From NCBI GenBank assembly GCA_964454745.1, contig CAYVUI010000117.1, forward strand, positions 1 to 13,913: a DNA stretch of 13,913 nucleotides, in the 5' to 3' direction. The position numbers were made by a program, and so were the translations under genes. Shown here one piece after another: positions 6,932-13,861 of this stretch (position 1 is its first letter; each line of letters opens with the position of its first letter). The notes beneath the pieces are model-generated. The model was not told the DNA's origin. It ran no database searches and saw nothing but the letters and a program-made list of their open reading frames with translations. This DNA is from CAYVUI01 sp964454745 (lineage in GTDB: Bacteria > Planctomycetota > Phycisphaerae > Sedimentisphaerales > Anaerohalosphaeraceae).

Positions 6932-6954
6932 AGGGAGGGGGTGTCTTTACCTGG
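6920..6954 (+). terminator. Possible hairpin at the end of the GH99-like gene
   Basis: GTAAAG (6928-6933) pairs with CTTTAC (6945-6950) around an 11-nt G-rich loop. CCAG (6920-6923) can extend the stem by pairing with CTGG (6951-6954) across a 4-nt bulge. The stem covers the stop codon. No run of T follows, so this is a terminator-like or stabilising hairpin rather than a textbook intrinsic terminator. Confidence 0.3.
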
Positions 6955-6980
6955 GAGGAACAAAGCGGGCAGGAATTTTC

Positions 6981-7010
6981 TTGATCCTGCGGCGGTAGAT
7001 ATTGTATAAT
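6981..7010 (+). promoter_or_regulatory. Promoter for the prepilin-like gene, with a palindrome over the -35 box
   Basis: TTGATC (6981-6986), an 18-nt spacer and TATAAT (7005-7010) form a good housekeeping promoter, with transcription expected to start near 7017. This decides the downstream start: the ATG at 7009 overlaps the -10 box and cannot be translated from this promoter, so translation begins at ATG 7099. An inverted repeat GCAGGA (6969-6974)/TCCTGC (6985-6990) straddles the -35 box and could be an operator. Confidence 0.6.
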
Positions 7011-7098
7011 GGATTTTATATGTCAGGTATATCGAAATCGGCAGCTGTTTCAAAGTGCAGTGAACGCGGAATTCGGGCTTATTTTCGGGAGTTTTGTC

Positions 7099-7923
7099 AT
7101 GGGACAAAGAACTCGCAAGGCACAGGGCTTTACACTGATCGAACTGCTCGTGGTCATTTCCATTATCGCGTTGTTACTGTCGATCCTCGTTCCTTCCCTT
7201 AGCCGTGTGAAGGAAATGGCCCGCCGGACCCGCTGCCGGTCAAATTTTCATTCCATCGGTATTTCCTTCAGCATGTATGCCGCGGGGAACAATAACGTGT
7301 TTCCACCTCAGTTTGCCGGTCTCGATACACCGCCAAAGACCATCGGAAAGACGCCCATGTTTATCGTGGACAGTTTCTACCGCATGATGAAGGACGATTA
7401 CGGCTACGAACCGGCCGTGCTTGTCTGTCCGAGCTGGAAGGGCGATTCGGTCTGGGGGCGAAGCAGTTCACCCGGGCCATATACCCTGAAGGATCTATTC
7501 GGCCGCGGCGAACTGCCGGGCGAAACCGAACAGGACCTGCTGTTTGTGACATGGAATGACAACTACTGGCCCGATGGCAGACTGATGGGGGTCTTCTTCC
7601 TGCACAGTCTCTGGTTCGACGAGGAGAGACCCGTGCCTACCAGTCCGCAGCGTCCTACGGACCGGGGGGATAAGGTTCTCGGTGCGGATATGAATATGTA
7701 TTGGGAAAATCCCGCCAGAATCTGGTCGGCCCATTATAAAAAGGATGTTGGCCGGCTGCCGGAAGGAACCAACCGCCTTTATCTTGACGGCAGCGTCGTA
7801 TGGTGGAAAAGCGAAAAAATGGCACGTGACGATCAGCCGCTTACCCTCGATGAGACCGGAAGCTGGGAGGGTGAATATCGCTTCTCGCACTGGTCCGGGG
7901 AGATGCGAAGGTATTACTGGTGA
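7099..7923 (+). CDS. Type II prepilin-like (pseudopilin) protein, planctomycete type
   Basis: A 274-residue protein with a class III (type IV pilin-like) signal: a basic leader MGQRTRKAQG, then FTLIELLVV, with prepilin peptidase expected to cut between Gly10 and Phe11 and methylate Phe11; Glu15 is the conserved +5 glutamate. Residues 11-33 form the hydrophobic helix that anchors the protein in the inner membrane. The periplasmic part has two isolated cysteines (46, 110) and a terminal RLYLDGSVVWWKSEK block (226-240), like the (F/Y)-x-D-G-S-V ending of the large DUF1559/'H-X9-DG' pseudopilin families of Planctomycetota. A GGGAG ribosome site lies about 8 nt before ATG 7099. An in-frame ATG at 7009 is rejected because it overlaps the promoter. 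Such proteins occur in many copies per genome and usually lack a known role. No secretion or pilus assembly genes are adjacent. Confidence 0.85.
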   Translation: MGQRTRKAQGFTLIELLVVISIIALLLSILVPSLSRVKEMARRTRCRSNFHSIGISFSMYAAGNNNVFPPQFAGLDTPPKTIGKTPMFIVDSFYRMMKDDYGYEPAVLVCPSWKGDSVWGRSSSPGPYTLKDLFGRGELPGETEQDLLFVTWNDNYWPDGRLMGVFFLHSLWFDEERPVPTSPQRPTDRGDKVLGADMNMYWENPARIWSAHYKKDVGRLPEGTNRLYLDGSVVWWKSEKMARDDQPLTLDETGSWEGEYRFSHWSGEMRRYYW

Positions 7924-7926
7924 GAC

Positions 7927-7951
7927 ACAATGCCCTCAAGGGGGGTATTGT
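7927..7951. terminator. Hairpin between convergent genes, possible bidirectional terminator
   Basis: ACAATGCCC (7927-7935) can pair with GGGTATTGT (7943-7951), nine pairs with one G-T, around a 7-nt loop. It sits in the 35-bp gap between the converging prepilin and LacI-family genes. A larger alternative stem, AGACACA (7923-7929) with TGTGTCT (7967-7973), is also possible. There is no T tract on either strand, so the call rests on position and stem only. Confidence 0.4.
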
Positions 7952-7958
7952 ATCAGGA

Positions 7959-8975
7959 TTACAGCATGTGTCTTGTGAGTATCTCAATTTTTGTGTAGAG
8001 GAATTCCTGTTCAGGTTCGGTGCCCTCAAAGAGCTTGCGAAACAGGATCATCAGCGGTTCGCGGCCCTGGGTTTGGGGGTCCTGGAGGATGGTGGCGTCG
8101 ATGGTGCCGTTGCGGATGAAGGTTTTGGTTTTGGGGACGATGTCGTTGCAGACCAGGCGGATGCTGCCTGCAAGGCCGAGGTCTTCGAGTGCTTCGCCCG
8201 CGCCGCGGCTTCCGGTTGCTGCGACATAAATGCCGTTGATTTCCCTGTTTTCTTCGAGTGTACGACGGGTGATCTCGTAGGCGTGTTTTTCATCGTCGAG
8301 GCTTTCCTCGATTTTTGCGATTTCGATTTCGGGAAAGTCCTGTTTGATGACATCACAAAAGCCGTTGACCCGTTTGTTGTGTCCGGCTACTTTTGAGGAA
8401 CCATGCAGGACGAACACACGGCCCTGGTTGTTCATGAACTTGCCGAGAATGTCTGCGGCGACTTGTCCGCTCTTGTAGAGGTCCTGGCCGACGAAACACA
8501 GGCGCGGGCAGTGGGTCAGATCCGTGTTAAAGGTGACAATGTCGATGCCTTTCTCTGCTGCCGCGGAGACACATTTACGGACGGCCGGGTCGTCCAGTCC
8601 CTCGACAGCGATGCCGTCAACACCCTGCTGGATATATTTTTCGATCTGTTCGATCTGTTCATCAGGTGAGAAGTCTTTCATGGAGCTGACCTCAACGCGA
8701 AAGTTGTAGTCCCTTAGCTGTGAGGCGGTATCCTCGATGACATTGATCAATTCTTTGGTAAAAGGGCTGGACGTTGGAAAGGTGACGGCTGCGATGTGGT
8801 ACACGCGTTTGGAGGCGAGGGCCTTGCTCATGAGGTTGGGCTTGTAGTTGTTGGCCTGCGCGATATCGAGAACCTTTTTCTTGGTCTTTGCATTGATGCC
8901 GGCGCGGTTGTTCAGTGCCCGGTCTACGGTCCCGATGGAAACACCGGCTTCCTTCGCGATTTGTGTGATGGTCAT
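7959..8975 (-). CDS. LacI-family transcriptional regulator
   Basis: A 338-residue DNA-binding regulator. Residues 2-25 form the LacI helix-turn-helix (TITQIAKEAGVSIGTVDRALNN), followed by the hinge region (about 46-58, YKPNLMSKALASK). The rest is a periplasmic-binding-protein-like sugar sensor of the Peripla_BP_4 kind, with EQIEQIEKYIQQGVDGIAVEG in its first lobe and GIYVAATGSRGAGEAL in the second. It should bind a sugar or sugar derivative and release or change its DNA grip. I chose ATG 8975, which gives the standard LacI N-terminus. A TTG at 8987 would add MKKK and overlap the AraC stop as TTGA. It is the second gene of the araC-lacI unit, most likely controls the divergent oxidoreductase operon and possibly its own operon, and converges on the prepilin gene. 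Confidence 0.93.
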   Translation of the reverse strand: MTITQIAKEAGVSIGTVDRALNNRAGINAKTKKKVLDIAQANNYKPNLMSKALASKRVYHIAAVTFPTSSPFTKELINVIEDTASQLRDYNFRVEVSSMKDFSPDEQIEQIEKYIQQGVDGIAVEGLDDPAVRKCVSAAAEKGIDIVTFNTDLTHCPRLCFVGQDLYKSGQVAADILGKFMNNQGRVFVLHGSSKVAGHNKRVNGFCDVIKQDFPEIEIAKIEESLDDEKHAYEITRRTLEENREINGIYVAATGSRGAGEALEDLGLAGSIRLVCNDIVPKTKTFIRNGTIDATILQDPQTQGREPLMILFRKLFEGTEPEQEFLYTKIEILTRHML

Positions 8976-8983
8976 TTTTTTCT

Positions 8984-10015
8984 TCAAGGTTGTTTTCCTT
9001 TCTGCCGGAAGCTTGAGGGTGTGTGGCCGGTCTTGTTTTTAAATACGGTACAGAAATACTGGCTGGACTCGAATCCGCTTTGGAAAGCGATTTCGGTAAT
9101 GCTGACCTGCGGGGCCCGTGTGAGCAGGCGCTTGGCGCGCTGAACGCGGCAGTGCATGAGGTAATTGGCCGGGGTCATGTTGGTGATGAGTTTGCAGTGG
9201 TGGCTAAAGCGGCTTCTGCCGAGGTTGCACTGGCGGGCCATGCTTTCGAGTGTCCAGGGGTGTTCGACATGGTCGCGAAGCGCGCTGAGGAAAATTTCGA
9301 CGCTTCGGCGTGTGCTGGCCAGGTGAGAATTGAGCTTGATGTTCTTTTGGCGGAGCAGTTCATAGACCTCGATAAACAGTTCGTTAATGCAAAGGCGAAG
9401 GCGGGTTTGGGCTTTTTCGGGGCAGCTTTGCGATGTAAGCTGAGCGATGTTCTCGAAGCAGCTTTCGATTCGCTTGTTGGCCCTCCAGATGGGTTCTTCG
9501 TTAAAACGGAGCAAATCGGTCAGGTGGGCCAGGTCTTCGGGTGAAAAGACCATCCATTCGGGCCAGTGCCATTCCTCGTTGGGCCGGCGAACGCCGAGGT
9601 CGAGAATGAGCCAGTGCATCCGGCTGGCGGAGACATTTGGATTTCCAACGCGGTGGGGCTGCCAGGGGCGAGTGACAGTCAGGGTGCCGGGTTTAAGCAG
9701 GTAATCCTGGCCGTCAACACAAAATGAGAGACTGCCGCGGGAGAGGAATCCGAATTCGATACCTTCGTTTCGATGGGTCTCCAGGCCCCAGTGCTGGTCC
9801 TGCTCGGCGTCCCATACGCAGGCGAGCGACAGTTCCGGCATGACATGAGATGGAATCATATCCCCGGGATAACAGTTTCGGCCAAAACCGTTGAGATACA
9901 GACGGTTTTGAGAAGCGGCATTTTTGAGCGGCTCACAGGTGTCGGCCCGATAGGTGGCATCACGGTCGTGATAAATGGCCGGATCCTGAATGTTTTCTTT
10001 TCGCAGTGTTTTCAT
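8984..10015 (-). CDS. AraC-family transcriptional regulator with cupin sensor domain
   Basis: A 343-residue regulator. The N-terminal half holds a cupin-like effector domain (about 75-140: ETHRNEGIEFGFLSRGSLSF, YLLKPGTLTVTRPWQPHRVG). The C-terminal 100 residues hold the two helix-turn-helix motifs of the AraC/XylS family (TLESMARQCNLGRSRFSHHCK at 255-275; ITEIAFQSGFESSQYFCTVFKNKTGHTPSSFRQ at 306-338). Family members usually bind direct repeats next to the -35 box and activate catabolic genes when the sugar is present. I use ATG 10015. A TTG at 10051 would add 12 residues but lies only about 10 nt from the expected transcription start and has no ribosome site; neither start has a good one. It is first in the unit with the LacI-family gene, whose start is at or just before its stop, and is divergent from the oxidoreductase operon. 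Confidence 0.92.
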   Translation of the reverse strand: MKTLRKENIQDPAIYHDRDATYRADTCEPLKNAASQNRLYLNGFGRNCYPGDMIPSHVMPELSLACVWDAEQDQHWGLETHRNEGIEFGFLSRGSLSFCVDGQDYLLKPGTLTVTRPWQPHRVGNPNVSASRMHWLILDLGVRRPNEEWHWPEWMVFSPEDLAHLTDLLRFNEEPIWRANKRIESCFENIAQLTSQSCPEKAQTRLRLCINELFIEVYELLRQKNIKLNSHLASTRRSVEIFLSALRDHVEHPWTLESMARQCNLGRSRFSHHCKLITNMTPANYLMHCRVQRAKRLLTRAPQVSITEIAFQSGFESSQYFCTVFKNKTGHTPSSFRQKGKQP

Positions 10016-10028
10016 GTCCGGATATAGA

Positions 10029-10040
10029 TGAATATTTTCA
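10029..10040. promoter_or_regulatory. Candidate LacI-type operator in the regulator operon leader
   Basis: TGAATATTTTCA is a near-perfect palindrome (10 of 12 bases symmetric) of the form TGAA-N4-TTCA, the outline of many LacI-family operators, but it lacks the usual central CG. It falls about 20-30 nt downstream of the expected start of transcription of the araC-lacI unit, where a bound repressor would block transcription. A related site lies at 10243-10254. Confidence 0.3.
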
Positions 10041-10067
10041 ATATTTACCAATGGTACATTTTAGAAG

Positions 10068-10096
10068 ATTATATGTGCCCGGTGTTGTATTGTCAA
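10068..10096 (-). promoter_or_regulatory. Perfect sigma70-type promoter for the AraC-LacI operon
   Basis: On the minus strand TTGACA (10096-10091), a 17-nt spacer and TATAAT (10073-10068) match the consensus exactly. Transcription should start near 10061, giving a leader of about 46 nt to ATG 10015. One copy of the CCCGGTGTT repeat (10078-10086) lies within the spacer, so a protein bound there would compete with RNA polymerase, consistent with self-repression. Confidence 0.75.
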
Positions 10097-10135
10097 GCAA
10101 AGCACAGGGCTTATTTGGCATCGTATCCCGGTGTT
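10078..10135. repeat. Nine-base direct repeat between divergent operons, candidate AraC half-sites
   Basis: CCCGGTGTT occurs at 10078-10086 and again at 10127-10135, same orientation, 49 bp apart start to start. The first copy is inside the regulator promoter. The second lies about 20 bp upstream of the TTGACA facing the oxidoreductase operon. Direct repeats in this position fit AraC-family binding with a loop or switch between two promoters. No binding evidence exists; this is inference from spacing. Confidence 0.4.
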
Positions 10136-10154
10136 TTAAATTATTTCAGCATGC

Positions 10155-10183
10155 TTGACAGCCTGTAGGGATTGGATTACTTT
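10155..10183 (+). promoter_or_regulatory. Candidate activator-dependent promoter of the oxidoreductase operon
   Basis: TTGACA (10155-10160) is a perfect -35 box, but 17 nt later the -10 position reads TACTTT, a poor match. A better hexamer, TTTAAT (10181-10186), is 20 nt away. A strong -35 with a weak -10 is usual where an activator is needed. The palindrome AGCATGCT (10148-10155) abuts the -35 box. The leader to ATG 10268 would be about 75-80 nt. Confidence 0.4.
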
Positions 10184-10242
10184 AATGGTCACCCTGAGTC
10201 GATTATTCGGGAACTTTTCAGTATCTCAGGCGTTTTTAGATG

Positions 10243-10254
10243 TGAACGGATTCG
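10243..10254. promoter_or_regulatory. Second candidate LacI-type operator, in the oxidoreductase leader
   Basis: TGAACGGATTCG shows GAA-N4-TTC symmetry and matches the TGAA-N4-TTC outline of the site at 10029-10040. It lies in the leader directly before the AGGA ribosome site (10257-10260) of the first oxidoreductase gene. One such site in each divergent leader fits control by the LacI-family protein encoded here, but the pair is short and could be chance. Confidence 0.28.
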
Positions 10255-10267
10255 AAAGGATGAAATA

Positions 10268-11440
10268 ATGGCACTGAATCGCAGATTGAAAGCGGGAATG
10301 GTTGGCGGAGGACCGGATGCATTTATCGGCGATGTTCATCGCAAAGCGATGCGGCTGGACGGCGGGATTGACCTTGTCGCGGGTAATTTCAGCCGAACGT
10401 CAAAGAAATCAAACCAGACCGGGAGGGAGCTTTGCCTGGATAAAAAACGGGTCTATGGTTCCTATATGGACATGATCGAGGGCGAACTTACGCGGCCTGA
10501 GGGTGAGAGAATCGACTTTGTATCTATCGTAACGCCGAATAATTCCCATTTTGAGATCGCAAAGGCCTTTTTAAAGGCCGGTTTCGACGTGGTTTGTGAC
10601 AAGCCGATGACATTCAACGTCAAGCAAGCCCGGGAACTGGTCAAAATTGTCCGCCAGAGCAAGCGTCTTTTCGCGTTGACACATAATTATACCGGGTACC
10701 CGATGGTTAAGCTGGCGCGGGACCTGGTAAGCAAGGGTAAGCTGGGTAAGATCCGCAAGATCGTGGTTCAGTATCCGCAGGGCTGGCTTTCCACGGCACT
10801 GGAGAAATCCGGCGTAAAGCAGGCCGCATGGCGGACGGATCCGAAGCAATCCGGTGCGGCAGGCTGCATGGGGGATATCGGGACACATGCGGAGAATCTT
10901 TCAGAGTACATTACGGGTCTGAAAATCCGGGAAATATGCGCGGAACTGACCACGTTTGTCAAGGGGCGCAAACTGGATGACGACGGCAACTGCCTGCTTC
11001 GTTTCAATAATGGGGCGAAAGGTATTCTGCACGCCAGCCAGATTTCGATTGGGGAAGAGAATAATCTCGCGATTTGGGTATACGGCGAGGACGCAGCGCT
11101 GGAGTGGCACCAGGAGCACCCGAATTACCTGTATTTCCGTACGCCGGACGGGCCGGAACAGGTATTTAAACGCGGTAATGATTACATCGGCAAATTGAGC
11201 AAAGCGGCCGAGCGTGCGACACGGCTTCCCTTTGGGCATCCGGAGGCGTTTATTGAGGCGTTCGCGAATATATACTGCAATTTTGCGGATACGCTGCGTG
11301 CCAGGCTGGAAAAGAAGAAGCCTTCACCCCTGGCCCTGGATTTCCCCAATGAAAAGGACGGCCTGCGGGGCATGCTGTTTATTGATACGGTGATCGCCAG
11401 CTCGAAAAGCAAGCAAAAGTGGACAAAGTTTAAGCAATAA
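10268..11440 (+). CDS. Gfo/Idh/MocA-family oxidoreductase (cytoplasmic)
   Basis: A 390-residue NAD(P)-dependent dehydrogenase acting on a sugar, inositol or glycoside hydroxyl, without a signal peptide. The Rossmann motif is GMVGGGPDAFIG (10-21), longer than the usual G-x-G-x-x-G. SIVTPNNSHFEIA (87-99) precedes the dinucleotide/substrate signature CDKPMT (110-115), where DKP replaces the common EKP. The second domain has MGDIGTHAENL (201-211). Lys112, Asp203 and His207 are the expected catalytic set. Inserted segments place it in the large ~390-residue subgroup. ATG 10268 is chosen because AGGA lies 7 nt upstream; an in-frame TTG at 10172 would add an unconserved N-terminus and start within the promoter. 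It is the first gene of a three-gene catabolic operon facing away from its two regulators. The exact substrate cannot be read from the sequence. Confidence 0.88.
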   Translation: MALNRRLKAGMVGGGPDAFIGDVHRKAMRLDGGIDLVAGNFSRTSKKSNQTGRELCLDKKRVYGSYMDMIEGELTRPEGERIDFVSIVTPNNSHFEIAKAFLKAGFDVVCDKPMTFNVKQARELVKIVRQSKRLFALTHNYTGYPMVKLARDLVSKGKLGKIRKIVVQYPQGWLSTALEKSGVKQAAWRTDPKQSGAAGCMGDIGTHAENLSEYITGLKIREICAELTTFVKGRKLDDDGNCLLRFNNGAKGILHASQISIGEENNLAIWVYGEDAALEWHQEHPNYLYFRTPDGPEQVFKRGNDYIGKLSKAAERATRLPFGHPEAFIEAFANIYCNFADTLRARLEKKKPSPLALDFPNEKDGLRGMLFIDTVIASSKSKQKWTKFKQ

Positions 11441-11452
11441 ATCACAAGAATT

Positions 11453-11470
11453 AGCCGTTGAAAGCCGGCT
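11453..11470 (+). other. Intercistronic hairpin in the oxidoreductase operon
   Basis: AGCCG (11453-11457) pairs with CGGCT (11466-11470) around an 8-nt loop, 12 bp after the first oxidoreductase stop, in an 84-bp gap. It has no T tract and so is unlikely to end transcription; it may protect the upstream message or set its level relative to downstream genes. A separate GGGGAG ribosome site (11514-11519) serves the next gene. Confidence 0.3.
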
Positions 11471-11524
11471 GGGTACAGTTAAAGTAGATCAATAACGAAT
11501 TCCAATTAAATAAGGGGAGTTACA

Positions 11525-12517
11525 ATGGCACGACCTGTAACACTATTTACCGGGCAGTGGGCGGATTTGCCTTTGACGGAACTTGCCGCCAAGGCAGCGG
11601 AATGGGGCTATGACGGCTTGGAACTGGCCTGCTGGGGCGACCATATGGACGTTTTTCAGGCGGCGAAGGATACGGATTATTGCGCGGCCCAGAAAAAGAT
11701 TCTCGATCAGCACAATTTGTCGCTTTTTGCGATCAGCAATCACCTTGCGGGGCAGTTGGTATGCGATCCGAACAACGATGCTCGCAGCGATGGTTTTGCT
11801 CCCGCGGATTGTGCCGGCGACGCGGAAAAGAAACGCGCCTGGGCTGTTGAGGCGATGAAAAATACGGCTATCGCGGCGAAAAACCTTGGTTTGGAGGTTG
11901 TATGCGGATTTACAGGCTCGCCGATCTGGCATATGCTGTACAGTTTTCCGCCGGCGTCGGATGAGATGCTTAATGACGGTTTCAAGTATTTCGCGGAGAT
12001 GTGGAATCCGATACTGGATGTATTCGACCAGAATGGTGTGAAATTTGCCTTAGAAGTGCACCCGACTGAGATTGCATTTGATATCTACACCGCTCACAGG
12101 GCACTGGAAGCGCTCGATCACAGAAAGGCTTTTGGTTTTAATTTTGATCCGAGCCATTTGCACTGGCAGATGGTGGATCCGGTGACATTTTTAAAGGAGT
12201 TTTCGGATCGAATCTACCATGTTCATATGAAAGACGCAGCGCTTCAGCTCGATGGGAAATCCGGGATTCTGGCTTCTCATTTAAACTTTGGCCACCCTGG
12301 GCGCGGATGGGATTTCCGGTCTTTGGGACACGGCGGCGTAGATTTTGAGGAGATTATCCGTTGTTTGAATTATATGGGATATACCGGACCTCTTTCTGTG
12401 GAATGGGAAGATTGCGGGATGGACCGTGAACATGGTGCTGCGGAGGCGTGTATGTTTGTTAAGGATGTAGATTTTGCACCCTCGAATGTCCAGTTTGATG
12501 CGGCATTTGATAAATAA
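11525..12517 (+). CDS. Sugar phosphate isomerase/epimerase-type TIM-barrel protein
   Basis: A 330-residue xylose-isomerase-like TIM barrel (AP endonuclease 2 superfamily) with divalent metal ligands in the expected strand order: Glu177 in LEVHPTE, Asp208 in NFDPSHLHWQ, His234 in YHVHMKDA and Glu293 in LSVEWED. The N-terminal strands ELAAKAAEWGYDGLEL (19-34) are typical. Relatives include inosose isomerases and dehydratases (IolI/IolE type), ketose 3-epimerases and the catalytic subunits of C-deglycosylating enzymes. The sequence alone does not choose among these, and the small beta partner of C-deglycosidases is not adjacent. The position between two Gfo/Idh/MocA dehydrogenases suggests it handles a keto-sugar made by one of them. 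GGGGAG sits 5 nt before the ATG. No signal peptide, so cytoplasmic. Confidence 0.9.
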   Translation: MARPVTLFTGQWADLPLTELAAKAAEWGYDGLELACWGDHMDVFQAAKDTDYCAAQKKILDQHNLSLFAISNHLAGQLVCDPNNDARSDGFAPADCAGDAEKKRAWAVEAMKNTAIAAKNLGLEVVCGFTGSPIWHMLYSFPPASDEMLNDGFKYFAEMWNPILDVFDQNGVKFALEVHPTEIAFDIYTAHRALEALDHRKAFGFNFDPSHLHWQMVDPVTFLKEFSDRIYHVHMKDAALQLDGKSGILASHLNFGHPGRGWDFRSLGHGGVDFEEIIRCLNYMGYTGPLSVEWEDCGMDREHGAAEACMFVKDVDFAPSNVQFDAAFDK

Positions 12518-12559
12518 TCAGTAACTTTTAATGCTTATCTAAAGCGGTTGGGGACAGTT

Positions 12560-13861
12560 ATGGAAAAGTATAAGTTTAATCGTCGTGCATTTTTGGGCAA
12601 AACGGCAGCCGCTGCGGCGGGAGCTGTGACGTTTCCTTATTTTATTCAGCCCAGTGCCCTTGGCAAGATGGGCAGTATCGCCCCTTCGGAGCGGATTACG
12701 ATCGGCAGCGTGGGCATGCACTGGATGGGTATGGGAAACCTTGGTTCACTTCTGGGCCAGCGAGGTGCCCATGTCGTTGCGGTTTGTGATGTGGACAAGA
12801 ACCACCTCAACGATGCGAAGAAACGGACGAATGAGCATTACCAGAACCAGGATGTTGCGACGTATCATGATTTTCGGGAATTGATCGGGCGGGATGATAT
12901 TGACGCTGTGTGCTTGAGTTTGCCGGATCACTGGCACTCGATCCCGGCGATCCTGGCGGCCCGTTCGGGCAAGCATATTTACGGCGAGAAGCCGTTTTCG
13001 CATACCCTGCGTGAGGGGCGTGCGATGGTCGAAGCTGTAGAGGCCAATAACGTGATCTGGCAGACGGGTTCGTGGCAGCGTTCACGGGCAAACTTCCGCC
13101 AAGCGTGCATGATCGTTCGCAACGGCCTGATCGGCAAGATCAAGAAGGTGCATGTTGGTCTGCCCTCGGGGCATTATGGACCCAAGGATGAGACAATCAA
13201 GGCCCCGCCGGAGTACCTGGATTACAATTTCTGGCTTGGGCCGGCCCCGTTTGAGCCGTACTGCGAGGCGCGGGTGCATGTGAACTGGCGCTGGCATTAT
13301 GATTACGGTGGAGGACAGTTGATGGACTGGATCGGCCACCACGGCGATATTGCGCACTGGGGCCTGAATAAGGATGATACCGGTCCGGTGGAGCTGGAGG
13401 GAACGGCAGAGTTTCCCAAGAGCAAGCTGTGGAATACGGCGACAAAATACCGGATCAATGCGAAATACGCAGACGGCCTGGAGATGGTGATTGCCGGTGG
13501 TCACAATGATATCCGCGGCGGTACCACCTGGTTTGGTGAAAAGGGCTGGGTCTGGGTAAACCGAGGCGGCATTGACGCGGAGGATAAGAGCCTGCTGACG
13601 TATAAGTATGGCCCTAATGATGTGCATCTGTATAATTCTCCGGACCATATGGGCAATTTCCTCGATTGCATTCGATCCGGCCGAGAAACAATTACACCTG
13701 CGGAAACGGCACACCGCTCGGCGAGCATCGGGCATCTTAGCCTGATTGCGATCAAGCTGGGACGCAAGATTCGGTTTAACCCGCAAACGGAAGAGATTCT
13801 CAATGATCCGACGGCGTCTGATATGCTGGGCAAGACGATGCGCAGCCCGTGGTATCTGTAA
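12560..13861 (+). CDS. Tat-exported Gfo/Idh/MocA-family oxidoreductase
   Basis: A 433-residue protein with a twin-arginine signal: NRRAFLGK (7-14) followed by an alanine-rich hydrophobic region (15-30). Tat exports folded proteins, so it should reach the periplasm with its NAD(P) already bound, as in Zymomonas glucose-fructose oxidoreductase. The Rossmann turn GSVGMHWMGMG (49-59) is followed by AVCDVD (74-79), SLPDHWHSIPAI (120-131), the signature GEKPFSHT (142-149) and the second-domain metal/catalytic-like block MDWIGHHGDIAHW (255-267). Lys144, Asp256 and His260/261 are likely active-site residues. ATG 12560 is used with a GGGG ribosome site about 6 nt ahead; a TTG at 12548 would add four residues. 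It closes the visible operon 42 bp after the isomerase gene. A tightly bound cofactor implies it passes electrons within a paired reaction rather than releasing NADH. Substrate unknown. Confidence 0.9.
   Translation: MEKYKFNRRAFLGKTAAAAAGAVTFPYFIQPSALGKMGSIAPSERITIGSVGMHWMGMGNLGSLLGQRGAHVVAVCDVDKNHLNDAKKRTNEHYQNQDVATYHDFRELIGRDDIDAVCLSLPDHWHSIPAILAARSGKHIYGEKPFSHTLREGRAMVEAVEANNVIWQTGSWQRSRANFRQACMIVRNGLIGKIKKVHVGLPSGHYGPKDETIKAPPEYLDYNFWLGPAPFEPYCEARVHVNWRWHYDYGGGQLMDWIGHHGDIAHWGLNKDDTGPVELEGTAEFPKSKLWNTATKYRINAKYADGLEMVIAGGHNDIRGGTTWFGEKGWVWVNRGGIDAEDKSLLTYKYGPNDVHLYNSPDHMGNFLDCIRSGRETITPAETAHRSASIGHLSLIAIKLGRKIRFNPQTEEILNDPTASDMLGKTMRSPWYL

Noticed and set aside
7009..7098. N-terminal extension of the prepilin-like protein from ATG 7009
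   Set aside because: The ATG overlaps the -10 box TATAAT (7005-7010), and the extension would bury the prepilin leader 30 residues inside the protein.
9023..9544. A 173-codon plus-strand frame opposite the AraC-family gene
   Set aside because: Complement of a gene with both AraC helix-turn-helix motifs intact; no independent support.
10172..10267. N-terminal extension of the first oxidoreductase from TTG 10172
   Set aside because: It begins within the candidate promoter, has no ribosome site, and the added residues precede a normal family N-terminus at ATG 10268.
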